Shown here piece by piece: positions 8,671-18,084 of a stretch of DNA of 24,560 bases. The DNA comes from Byssochlamys sp. IMV 00236. Its lineage: Eukaryota; Ascomycota; Eurotiomycetes; Eurotiales; Thermoascaceae. The position numbers were made by a program, and so were the translations under genes. The notes beneath the pieces were generated by a model. That model searched no databases. It saw nothing but the letters and a program-made list of their open reading frames with translations, and was not told where the DNA came from. The stretch is from positions 1 through 24,560 of the forward strand of contig MSJH02000751.1 in assembly GCA_001931875.2 (NCBI GenBank), read 5' to 3'. Numbering within the stretch: position 1 is the first letter of the stretch; each line of letters opens with the position of its first letter.

Positions 8671-9572
8671 ATAAATAATGTTCTTGCTCAGCCAAGTTTG
8701 TAGTAACCAACGTACAAATTTAAAGTGTATTTCCACAAAAAATGAGAACAGAGGTTCTTGAGTACTAAAAGAATGTCATCACATAGAGAGATTAAAGTGC
8801 AAAGGAAGTTGATAGTCAAATTGGATATGCGTATTACTCGTTTTATTTAAGCCTCGGCATAATATTGACTAAAGCAAAATGACGAACCAAAAAATTACCA
8901 GCGAGGGTTCTAGAAGAATTGATGTCACAATATAGAATAATAAAGAGACCACTGACTATGAACAAAGGAAGTAAATACAGCAATCAATAAAACACTTTAG
9001 ATGATTTTATGCTCTAGATTTTTTGCTGTCTGCCAAGACATCCTAAGTCTATAATCGTAACCAATCATTTTGCATGTTGAGTCAAATCAAAAAACTAGGC
9101 TTTTATTATTAAAGATGACGATGGTGATGATATTGATAATTATTATGTTTTTTAAACAACAAATTTAAAGAGTAAAGGAGTATATTGATACATGGTAATG
9201 AATGATAAAGAAATGATGCTTAGCACAATAGTGTCTATATCATAGTTGTTAGTATTATCCTATAAAACAGAATAGTTTATATATAAAAAACGTTACTAAA
9301 TAATGCCTTCTCCCATGGTTCCAACATGTATAAAGCAGTTTGGAGTTCGTATTGATAAAGCTTGGTTGATAAAAAGCTGGAAACACTCTTAGATCCCATT
9401 ATGTTCTTTTGATTGGGGTAATAATAAAAAAAAAAAAATCCAGGGAAAAAAAGCGAGCCAAAGGAGTGTAAAAGGTTTCTACTTTTGTAAGATGATCTGA
9501 ACCTTAATTGCTTCCAATCAGACTTAGACAGCTAAATCTACAAAAAGGCAATTTGCAGGCATCTATTTAAAC
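8671..9572. other. AT-rich intergenic region, no gene seen
   Basis: No coding or RNA gene was recognised on either strand. A run of A residues lies near 9428-9438. The right side adjoins the LINE remnant, whose exact 5' end cannot be placed. Confidence 0.5.
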
Positions 9573-10803
9573 ATGGTTCTTCCACTTTCCGATACTTTTG
9601 GGTCAATGCCACCAAATATTGCACCTATATCACCAATATTAATCCAAGTGCCCCCTCACACAGATACTGATAATGATCAAATCTCAACAACCAACCGCAA
9701 CTCGTAACTATGCCGCGATCCCTTCACTTCCATTAACAACCAAGGCATCTTCCAAAGGGATCTCTACTGTTCGAAATGAAATCTCTTTGTACCGATCCTT
9801 TAACTCTGCTAATGAAACAACCCAGTCAACTTATTCAATTCATCGAACGGGTATCATTGATCACTCTGTGTTTTTCACATTCCCTCACTGTCTCAAGAAT
9901 CTCAAAATTCCTTTCAGCATCGCTCTCAGCGAAAAGTTTCCTTTCGGTGTAGGATTAGGCTTTACCATCCATGAAGACATCCAAGACACAGTCGTCAAAG
10001 TCACCCTCATTTCTGCTGAACACTGCAAAGAAGCTGTAGCGACCTCTCTGGTTGTAGAAAATCAGGTTTTTACTGCCTCGCCTGCTGTACACCCGGGCCA
10101 TGCACTTCTGAGAGTAAATTTAACTAAGATTCCTATTATGCCTATTGAGTAGTTAAGAGATAAGCTATTGAATAACTTCGCCCGATACAGTGTAGTTGGA
10201 GAGTTAGCTGCTTATCTTGATGATTGGGCCCAACGCTGGCTTTCCGGTAATGGGCGCATTTACCTGGAAAGACCGCCTAGCTCTGAAATTAAGTTTGATC
10301 CTTTGACATATAAGATATCTCTTGGTGGTGACTATTCCTGCTTGGGTACGTGATCCAAAATGGATAAACATTGCATTTACTGTAATGCCGTAGGCCATAT
10401 CAGGAAGGATTGTCCTTCACTTCCGATTGAAACGCGTACTTGCTTCGTATGCCATGGCCGTGGTCACATCGTTTGTAACTGCCCAAAGGTTACAAACCCT
10501 AATTAGACAGCCTCCAAACGCTGTCGACCTATCCCTGTCGATAGTAATTACGAAGCACTTGTCACTGTTCTTTCTCACCCTGTTGAAACACTATCGTCCA
10601 CTACTCCACCAGCTTCTTTCGTACCAGTACTACATGAAGTTCCAGCGACCTATGAGGAAGTAACCTCTGCACCTGCCTCCAAGCATCCAACCGCAGCCCA
10701 GATATCTAGTGCAGACTCCTCAGTAAACCTTGTCTTTGTCCCTACTTCCATACCTTGCACTCCCAGCGATCATTATCAATCCGCGGCCGCGGGACAGTTC
10801 TGA
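9573..10803 (+). pseudogene. LINE ORF1 (gag-like, two zinc knuckles), broken
   Basis: The frame begins at ATG 9573 and shifts by one base near 9673-9710. It then runs to 10803 interrupted by in-frame stops at 10150-10152 (TAG), 10351-10353 (TGA) and 10504-10506 (TAG). Two CCHC knuckles are intact between 10372 and 10482: C-IY-C-NAVG-H-IRKD-C and C-FV-C-HGRG-H-IVCN-C. Such knuckles in LINE ORF1 proteins bind nucleic acid. After the knuckles comes a Pro/Ser/Thr-rich tail (ALVTVLSHPVET..., VPATYEEVTSAPAS). The region before the knuckles (DDWAQRWLSGNGRIYLERPP) is a globular ORF1 part of unnamed type. Confidence 0.8.
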
Positions 10804-11988
10804 ACACGCTGTTGTTTTCCAAACTCTGGCATGTTCTGCGTGACCTGCCATTGACTTCTACACAGCTACAACGGTTCCGGGGAGTCGCTAGTGCCTTTCT
10901 CAATGGCTATCACTTTCCAAAGATCAACTTTGCGATTCTGTCTCTCCCAAGGGAATATGGTGGTGTAGGGGCATTGGATCCCCACGTCCAACAAATGACA
11001 CTACAATGGCGTTGGTTGCTTCCGCTTCTTGTCAATAGATCACATACTGCGCGGTCTCCACGTTGCCTCCCTTACCTTGAGCATTTCCTTGCTGGAATCA
11101 GCGGCTATCCTAGCAGCCATCTCTGGCCGGTACTGTTCCCTTCTCTTAGGTCTCGCCTTCTCCAACTTGTAAATTAACCCATTCAAGCTACTTCTCCAAG
11201 TTTTCGATGAACTATCACCATTGACTGTTTCGGAGCGCCTAAATGCAAAGACCTTCTTGGCTATGCCGGTCCATTGTGCCTTAATAAGTCCCACTGACAG
11301 TCCTCTCCAATGCTATACGCCTAATATTCTGCAAACACTGTCTTCTGCTAATCCAGGGTTACGCAAGCTTTTGATCAGTGATATCATCGTCCATGATCCT
11401 CAGACCACCAGCCTTCGTCTGCGGACAGCTAACGAATATCCTCGGTTTCGACGGCTTTATCGTAAGACTATTGTTTTACTCCTCCAAGGGCAAATTCTAC
11501 TGTCTCCTGTTTTCCTGCCTCTGTGCATCCCCGAGAACACTTTTACACTTGACCTGGACACAGCTACTATAGATTTGACACCTCTTTGCCGGCCCAATGT
11601 TTCTAGAGTGAGCGATTTTGGCCCTCTTATCCGTTATCAGTCTTACCGTAAATATTTACTGTCACAACGAAGCTTGGAACGGAAATAATACGAACCTGCC
11701 GTGTCATCTGCATCGTGGACGTCTTTTTTGGCGACTACCGCTCCCTCCAACCGCACGAAATACGCGGTATCGTTTGCTACATCGTACAATCCCTTGCAAA
11801 CAACGTCTCTATGTCGTCATTCCAAATCAACACCCTTCCGCGTTGTGTTCATTCTTTGGTTCCGCTAATGAAACTATGTCCCTTTTTTCTTCAGTTGTTC
11901 TCATAAAGCCGCGCTATGGACAATGGCTCTCTATAAGTTCCTTCCTGGTTCTCCTGCTCGCTTCCTCAAATTGAACAGTCAGTGTTAA
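10755..11988 (+). pseudogene. LINE ORF2 C-terminal part after the RT domain, frameshifted
   Basis: The first block (10755-11177) has the motif QRSLSIRGRGTVLNTLL followed by LPREYGGVGALDPHVQQ, characteristic of the segment just after the RT thumb in LINE ORF2 proteins. The frame then moves to a second block (11221-11688), a third (about 11690-11877: FWRLPLPPTARNTRYRLLHR, IPCKQRLY, NQHPSALCSFFGS) and a fourth (11878-11988: FFFSCSHKAALWTMALYKF, ending TAA 11986-11988). Blocks three and four form the zf-RVT module. One cysteine expected in ALCSFCG reads phenylalanine. At least three frameshifts make this nonfunctional. Confidence 0.82.
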
Positions 11989-13620
11989 CCATTGCAGTAT
12001 CTCATATCAGAAAAAGTTGCGATACTCTTACTGCAAGGTATTGTAATTATTGCTAAAAAACGGGCCAAAAGACTGTCTATACCTTTGATATAGGGTACGT
12101 TATATTGATACAAGGGCTAATTTCACTTTACGAATCTTTATGTTTGCATTGTTTTTGAAAAGATAGCAATTAGTAAGAGTATTTAGTATTTTCTAAGCTG
12201 ATGAATGGGCAAATTAATACCCCTTTTTCTACTTTAGAGAGTCAAAAGTAAATAATGTCAAACTAATGGCGTGCTATGTGGTTATTATTTTCACTTATAA
12301 AAGCATCATTGTATTCCAAGTCAATTATTTATCATCTTTTAACTGATTTCTGGAAAGTTGTGATAATCATATAATTGTCGTATGCATGCCGCTTGATGTC
12401 CAATAATGGCCATAGCTTTTTTTAAAGGTTTATTGAAAATAAACGTCCAGTGTGCGCGCCAAATGCACCAGAGGGCGCAACCGACAATGCTTTCATTAGA
12501 GAAAGCAGAAAATTTTGAGGGAAAAACCGTGAATAAAACAATGCTTGCTTAACCGTATTAATTGTTAAAGTCAATTCACCAAAGGGTGATGCTAAACTCG
12601 AGCCCACACTTCGAATTTTTGTGGCATAACAAGATAAAATGGACCTTTTTCGGTGTTTTCACTCTGTAAGCAAATGCGCCTTACTTCTTATCCATGTTGT
12701 AGCCTTTTTTCTTCACTACTTACACTTATACCAAAGCACCAAATGCACTAATAATTTTAAAAGTGTTCAAGGTTAGAGAAGGCTAAATTCTGTTATAAAA
12801 TGCGGCTGGATTGGATACTTTCACACGACACAGGTAATTCAGAGACATGTGGATTCATACAATTCCATATTTCAGATTGTAAAATACAGTGATTATAGAT
12901 AGAGTTGAGCTTGACCGTCTAATCGTAGAGACAAGATACTTCAAGAGTTATTTATACAGTGAAGATAAAGCAACTTATTTAATCAACCTGTTGAGCATCC
13001 TGTTGTTTAAATATATAATACTTGTGAGATTATATATAGACACAATCAGTCCAATTATTAAATTGAACAGAGCTTAATTATTAGTTGCGACAAAAAAAAA
13101 TACAATACTTACATATCAAGCTTGTTTACTTCTCCCTTATCATCAACCTAGTGCAATTGTCATTGTATTAAAGTCAATTCATGTGTAACATTGTCATATG
13201 AAAGTAAAAATTTAATGAAAAGGTTAACCATAAAACAATAGAGGATGTAACCTTCCAAAATAGTTCATATTGTCAGAGTCTTTTTTTTATAACCTTACAA
13301 GTACTTTGGCATTAGAGATGAAGTCAGATAGATACATCGGTTGTGTGAATTTTCCTAAAGTCACTAATCTGTTACTATGGTAATATGTATAGTGAATAAG
13401 CTATGTGTTTGTTTATTTTGATACTCTGATGCCCCCTGTTGCATTGCCTATTTCAGATAGGCTCCCTTAATGACTACTTTCTTTTTACCAAAAAATATTA
13501 CTGACGGATGCACAACAAAAAAGGGAACAATACATACGCCCTGGTTGACAAATCAGATCAATAAAAAGCCCAAAAACTCCTTTCCCCTTTCTCTTTCTTT
13601 TATCTTTTTCTCTCTTAGCT
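11989..13620. other. Long AT-rich intergenic region, no gene seen
   Basis: No coding sequence was supported on either strand. An 8-bp inverted pair TTGCAGTA/TACTGCAA (11992-11999 and 12029-12036) directly follows the LINE stop and may be part of its 3' UTR. Around 12440-12480 there is a short GC-richer patch (GCGCGCC). Just before 13621 a CT-rich tract (about 13579-13618) is a likely core promoter of the next gene. Confidence 0.45.
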
Positions 13621-15510
13621 ATGTCGGAATCGAACAAGGAGCAATCGACTTCTTCGCTCACGGGGGAATACAACTTCCGGTTCTATGTTCGTCTTCATCT
13701 TTGTTGGATACTTGCCATTATTGCCATCTTTCTGGGACAAGCATGGTGGCTGATCCCTCTTCCTGGCGATTCACTCCTTCCTCCGTATCGAACTTATCCT
13801 GCTAGTGTCCTAAAAGCTTTTTTTGAAGGACTTGCAGCTATCTTGGCGGCACGATCTTTAGTTGTAGCTTTAATCAAAGTATTTACCAACGGAATCTATC
13901 CTGATTCAGTCATCAGATTTCAATCGGCTGGTGGAGTTGAAGCTATCTACAGTGGCATTCGATATCGATCTGGTTTCCGATATATCATCATTGCTTCGCT
14001 CATTCCTGTAGCTTGTCTATTGGGTAATCTTTTGCAAGCCGAATTTCAATCGTCTACTACCATCTTTTACCATCTTGAAGAAAGTAGTCTCGGTATGAAT
14101 GCTGCTCAGTGTCAGCATACTACTGAAAGCCAATATAGTTTGGCATCCACCGCTTATTCAAAAGGTATGGTCTCCAATTCACTTTCTGACGCATCTTCCA
14201 TCATTAGCGGATTTAATCAGTTAACGGCGACTTCCCTTTCTAACTTTGGCGTGTCCCTGATTTCTGCAAACTTTACTCCTGTTTCAAACATTTCGGTGCA
14301 AGCCCCCCACCAAATCATTTTTACAAAAAGACATCATGAGCCCTGTCATGACGAGGGTGACGGGGCAGCTAGTGGTATTACAGCGGATAGTTCATCAAAC
14401 AGCAGTGCTTCCACAAATGGACAGTCTAATAATAGCTCTGGTTCAACTACTCCGCTTGCCGGGCAAACACCTACTGCCTCTGCTAACGTGCCGTCGTCAT
14501 CTGCAATCAACGGTACTCCTGCATCTGCGTCCAATACGACAAATGATGGCAACAACAGCAACAACAACAGTAATTTGGCTTCTAACAGTCAAACTCAAGG
14601 GGATTCCAATGCAACGGCAGCTTCCATGACTGCATCGCAGCAGCAACAACAGCAGAACAACACGACTTTAATATACATCGATGGTGAACCTATTATCAAC
14701 CTTGCTACACAACTACAGTACCTTCAAACGCTTAAACGCATACCTTTAAGCAGCACCGGTTTTAATGGAAGCGCTGATCTCTACGTCTTGCGACATACTT
14801 CAGCCGAACATGGCGAAGCAATCATTATTGTATCTAATCCTCCTGATGCTGTCAAGCCCGCTGGTTTTTACATTACTGCAAGATCTACCAACTACACCTG
14901 CTTCTCGGGAACAGTACAACAATGTAGTGAGCATAGTGCAGTCACTTCAAATGCAGACAATAAAGTAGTTGCAGACGCTGTGGCTGAAGCTATGAGAAGT
15001 AACGTTGGACTATATGGTTCCACAGGCATGGTGTCCGACGTACTCAATGGACACTACCAAAACGATACTAAACTTGTGGACGCCTTATTTACTAATCCTC
15101 TGTGTTCAGACTATGATATCTATCCTGTGAAAGGAAACGTCATTTATCCTTATACAAGAGCCACATGGTCTATTCTGGCAATTATCTGGGCTATTCTCTT
15201 GATTATCATTTGGGCTATTGGTGCTTATTTAATTGGCTATACAATTGAAGTCTTTTGTCATTTGACACAATACGGAAATCTGTTACCTCAAATCATTAGT
15301 AATTCGGCCATTTTTGTTGATGAACAAAGGGGAGAAGTAGTCAAACAGGAGATGTTTCTTAATTGGGAAAAGGTTGAACTTATTGCCTACAAGGAAAGCT
15401 CTGTGGAGATAGAAGTGGACCCACCACAGCCAAAAGAACAACAGCATACACATGACCATCCTGACCATGATCATGGCTATATTGTGACGACAGAAGAACT
15501 TCCAGCATAA
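13621..15510 (+). CDS. Large multi-pass membrane protein of unknown family, single exon
   Basis: This is an uninterrupted 629-residue frame starting at an ATG directly after a CT-rich tract. Hydrophobic segments are visible at about residues 27-47 (LCWILAIIAIFLGQAWWLIPL), 60-82, 118-138 (YIIIASLIPVACLLGNLL) and 513-540 (WSILAIIWAILLIIIWAIGAYLIGY). Between the third and fourth lies a roughly 370-residue loop that is probably exoplasmic, with many N-x-S/T sites. Its residues about 250-345 are a Ser/Thr/Asn/Gln-rich low-complexity region ending in poly-Gln. The loop also has scattered cysteines (for example NYTCFSG and VQQCSEH). The last 90 residues are likely cytosolic and finish in a His-rich HTHDHPDHDHG motif. 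No family was recognised. It is the only large intronless gene in an intron-dense window. Confidence 0.8.
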   Translation: MSESNKEQSTSSLTGEYNFRFYVRLHLCWILAIIAIFLGQAWWLIPLPGDSLLPPYRTYPASVLKAFFEGLAAILAARSLVVALIKVFTNGIYPDSVIRFQSAGGVEAIYSGIRYRSGFRYIIIASLIPVACLLGNLLQAEFQSSTTIFYHLEESSLGMNAAQCQHTTESQYSLASTAYSKGMVSNSLSDASSIISGFNQLTATSLSNFGVSLISANFTPVSNISVQAPHQIIFTKRHHEPCHDEGDGAASGITADSSSNSSASTNGQSNNSSGSTTPLAGQTPTASANVPSSSAINGTPASASNTTNDGNNSNNNSNLASNSQTQGDSNATAASMTASQQQQQQNNTTLIYIDGEPIINLATQLQYLQTLKRIPLSSTGFNGSADLYVLRHTSAEHGEAIIIVSNPPDAVKPAGFYITARSTNYTCFSGTVQQCSEHSAVTSNADNKVVADAVAEAMRSNVGLYGSTGMVSDVLNGHYQNDTKLVDALFTNPLCSDYDIYPVKGNVIYPYTRATWSILAIIWAILLIIIWAIGAYLIGYTIEVFCHLTQYGNLLPQIISNSAIFVDEQRGEVVKQEMFLNWEKVELIAYKESSVEIEVDPPQPKEQQHTHDHPDHDHGYIVTTEELPA

Positions 15511-15588
15511 ATGTATATTTAATTCTTTAATACTCTTTACTATTTTACATTATAAAAATTATATTCCTAATTAATACAATAAACAAAC
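15511..15588. terminator. Shared 3' region of two convergent genes
   Basis: Only 78 bp separates the stop of the plus-strand membrane protein from the stop of minus-strand ATG15. AATAAA on the plus strand lies at 15578-15583. The spacer is very AT-rich, so the two 3' UTRs very likely overlap. Confidence 0.55.
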
Positions 15589-17114
15589 TTAATCTCTTGG
15601 ATCGTTATAAACCCATAATCCACAGTCATCACAGTCTTGCTGTATTTCACATGAAGGTAAAGGGAACTCACTTGGCTTTTTAATAATATTTTCAATCACA
15701 TCCCCTATTCTATGGGTTGCCAAGTTTACTCTCCAACCATGGTCTTTGACTGTATCCCATATGCAGACCTATATAACATTAGTAGCTTGTATCCCTTTTC
15801 TTTATTACTTACTTTTCCTGCATGGCATCGTGATTCCATAGCATATCCTGCATAATAACAACCGCTCATCGGCCCCTATAAATATAACTATAAGTCTCCC
15901 CTTTCTCTTCGGTGGGCTAAAGTAAAAAAAGCTTACTGTGCAGACTCCAATGAACAAAGGATCAGCCGTGTGACCAAAGTGCCAAATAGGTAAATCGGAA
16001 GCTCCAGGGGGTTGAGGCATATGTAATCGTCGAGAGGCTAAACGATCACCAGGACTTTCAAAGGTGACGGTTGGCACACCAAATGTCTGGCCTACTAAGC
16101 TTGCAATCGCTCCACCAAGTGAATGACCTGTTAACCAAATGGTAGCATTTGGATATTTATCATTGACACTCATGTATATACGCTGCATATATAAGTTGTT
16201 GATTGGTATAAATAGTATTAATCTAGACTTACATTTGCATAGTCATAATACAGTTCAGATGATACCAGTTTTTTCTCTAGACATTGACTATCACATGAGT
16301 ATGTCTTATCGCTGCATTCACAAATGCCCTTCCATGTGCGATCCACTTTAGCACAGCAGCAAGAGAATAACATATTATCCTAAATTGACGTTGGTAAGAG
16401 TAGATCGATTTAAGAGGGTAGCAGTGGGCTTACATTGAACTTATCTTGTTCGCCCGTAGGTTCGGTATTAAATATTGAGCCACTTGTTCCTTTGAAGCCT
16501 ATGATTAATAGAGAATTATCTGCATTCCCAAAGACATGGCCTCTCAATCCTTTATCTTCCCAACCAAACGTTGAATTCTGTATAGTTCGAATGATGTGGT
16601 TATTTCTTTCTCACAGTGTGTTGAATAAAGAGAAAAAAAGACTTACAATTCCCCACTCGGAATCCAAATCATACCATTGACCGTTGCTTCCAACCTCAAT
16701 GTATGCATCAAAGGACATCATTGATAGGGTCAGAATGGTATTATGATCTTTAACATTGGGCATCATGTAGAACGATGGTTCCAGATCTACTGGTTCGTTG
16801 AACAATCTCAGCAGCTTTGCATGCCTGTTTATCTTTTTAGGTTTAAAGGTAATCCCTGGAACTGATTTCACAGTGTAGTTTGTTGAAGCCATAACATATT
16901 GCTCATTGTGTTGAGACATGTCCAAGTATAGAATGTTGTTTGTATCTGGATCTAGACGATACACTTTCTTCAGTTCAAGTCGATCTACATGGCTGTTTTC
17001 GGAAAGTAGTTGTTGCTCCTGACTCGGTTGCCATTGCTTCAATATGTAGTTTTGAGAAACAATAATAAATAAGAATATGGTGCCAAGTATTGCTTTAAGA
17101 AAGACTACGGGCAT
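15589..17114 (-). CDS. ATG15: Atg15, vacuolar phospholipase/lipase that breaks down autophagic bodies
   Basis: Six exons in order (17114-16647, 16577-16434, 16379-16233, 16182-15937, 15875-15813, 15768-15589) join in frame to 415 residues. An N-terminal anchor ([19 protein letters not shown]) matches the single membrane segment that sends Atg15 to the vacuole via multivesicular bodies. Family landmarks follow: [26 protein letters not shown], the cysteine-rich [19 protein letters not shown], the lipase nucleophile elbow GHSLGG (Ser274), HTADPLFIG (Asp327) and ATHRIGDV (His375). The Ser-Asp-His spacing of 53 and 48 residues is close to that in yeast Atg15. The tail [18 protein letters not shown] is also typical. 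All five introns (44-69 nt) are phase 0. I placed the start at 17114 because the upstream extension of the frame has no ATG. Confidence 0.95.
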
Positions 17115-17189
17115 ATGCAGTGTTTTGCGTTTGAAAATACAAAGATTTGGGATTTGATATAAAGCTGAATAAAAGATGCTGAACAAAAT

Positions 17190-17675
17190 TTACAGGTGAG
17201 AAAATTGGCCAATGCTACGGCCGCTACCTATGTTGTCACTATACAACTTTGCATTAACAAAGTCTTTGCCTAATCTAAGGTTTGTCCAGTTCACTCTGAT
17301 ATAAAATGTGAATTTATCATAATTACACGTGAGCTAAGTGGTCTTTGTTGATCAAACTGACAACATAAAATGAGAATAAACAAATAACCACATTTCTTTT
17401 TATCTCTTTCTTCTTGAAAAGAAACAATCCAAGATGGTGAAAGGTTTTGTTGGATAGCATGATAGGTAGTATCTGGAGGTAGTTCCCGTAGTATTAGTCT
17501 AACTTCTGGTGTATTTAAGTGCGGAATAAAGCAAAAAACTTCTTTAGGTTTACCCATTACTGACCCATAATATGAACTCTTATGTCGTAGTTTATAAAAT
17601 ACTTACAGTATGATATTACTCCAAGAATGAACAATACAAAGAGACTGGCCAAAACGCATATAGCGCGTCATACTC
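17190..17675 (-). CDS. Unresolved hypothetical membrane-protein locus, possibly broken
   Basis: Coding-looking pieces lie here but do not assemble cleanly. From the ATG at 17675 the start reads MTRYMRFGQS. A hydrophobic run SLFVLFILGVISY follows in a different frame. That second frame splices well (GTAAGT donor, CAG acceptor before 17557) onto LMGKPKEVFCFIPHLNTPEV, then ILRELPPDTTYHAIQQ and SPSWIVSFQEE. Another open stretch, VNWTNLRLGKDFVNAKLY to a TAA at 17190-17192, lies downstream behind a CAG acceptor at 17296-17298, but I could not find a convincing donor that keeps frame. Either a one-base indel broke the gene near its start, or the true start is the internal ATG at 17557, or further introns are missed. 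It lies only 75 bp upstream of ATG15 on the same strand. No family was recognised. Confidence 0.35.
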
Positions 17676-18084
17676 AATTTTTTATTAGTCACAAAGCAGT
17701 TAGAAGTGAATGGTACAATGAACAAAAGGAGGTAGTGTACGTTGAATCAGCCGCTGATAGTGAGGGCGATTAAAGTCTTTTCAGAATGATAAGAAATAAA
17801 AAGCTTTCTCTATTTCCATGTAGTTTTTATACACTCTTGTTACAATTGTGCGTCTTTGTTTCATGCACACAGTTGTTATTATTCATAGTCTTTTTATATA
17901 ATAACCATGTATTAATCAAAGATATCAATGATTCAATACTTTATTCACTATTGTTTCTGTCGCCTTGAACACTCCTTGAAGCTTGATCAAGTTTATATAG
18001 CTTTCATTTACTTTATCTAATGCACGACTTTGATCTTTCTGTAGCCCTATTTTAAAACATTAGCAATCGAATGAAGCAAACTCA
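17676..18084. other. Intergenic region, no gene supported
   Basis: This lies between the 3' end of the CENP-P-like gene and the unresolved locus. A plus-strand frame at 17786-17968 has an ATG and hydrophobic content but no relatives recognised and no codon structure, so it is not called. Confidence 0.4.

Larger units (their letters stand above)
9573..11988 (+). mobile_element. Non-LTR retrotransposon (LINE) copy with internal deletion
   Basis: Base composition changes sharply here (higher GC, few AT tracts) compared with flanking DNA. In order there are an ORF1-like region with two CCHC zinc knuckles, then the post-RT region of a LINE ORF2 starting at LSIRGRGTVLNTLLFSKLWH, then a C-terminal reverse-transcriptase zinc-binding (zf-RVT) region. 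No endonuclease domain, no RT catalytic YxDD and no intervening coding capacity are present. About 3 kb of ORF2 is therefore missing, with the junction near 10755-10790. Multiple stops and frameshifts interrupt what remains, so the copy is dead. No poly(A) tail or target duplication was recognised. Mucorales genomes carry LINE families such as Grem-LINE1; whether this belongs to one of them was not tested. Confidence 0.85.

Noticed and set aside
12422..12607. Minus-strand 61-codon frame
   Set aside because: No recognisable motif, no splice context, and no conserved-looking composition beyond a slightly higher GC content.
17295..17400. A 31-35 nt intron to rescue the unresolved minus-strand gene
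   Set aside because: Each candidate donor/acceptor pair either created a stop or left the wrong phase, so no joined model was written.
17786..17968. Plus-strand hydrophobic 60-codon frame
   Set aside because: Hydrophobicity follows from T-rich DNA. There is no supporting promoter, splice or homology pattern.
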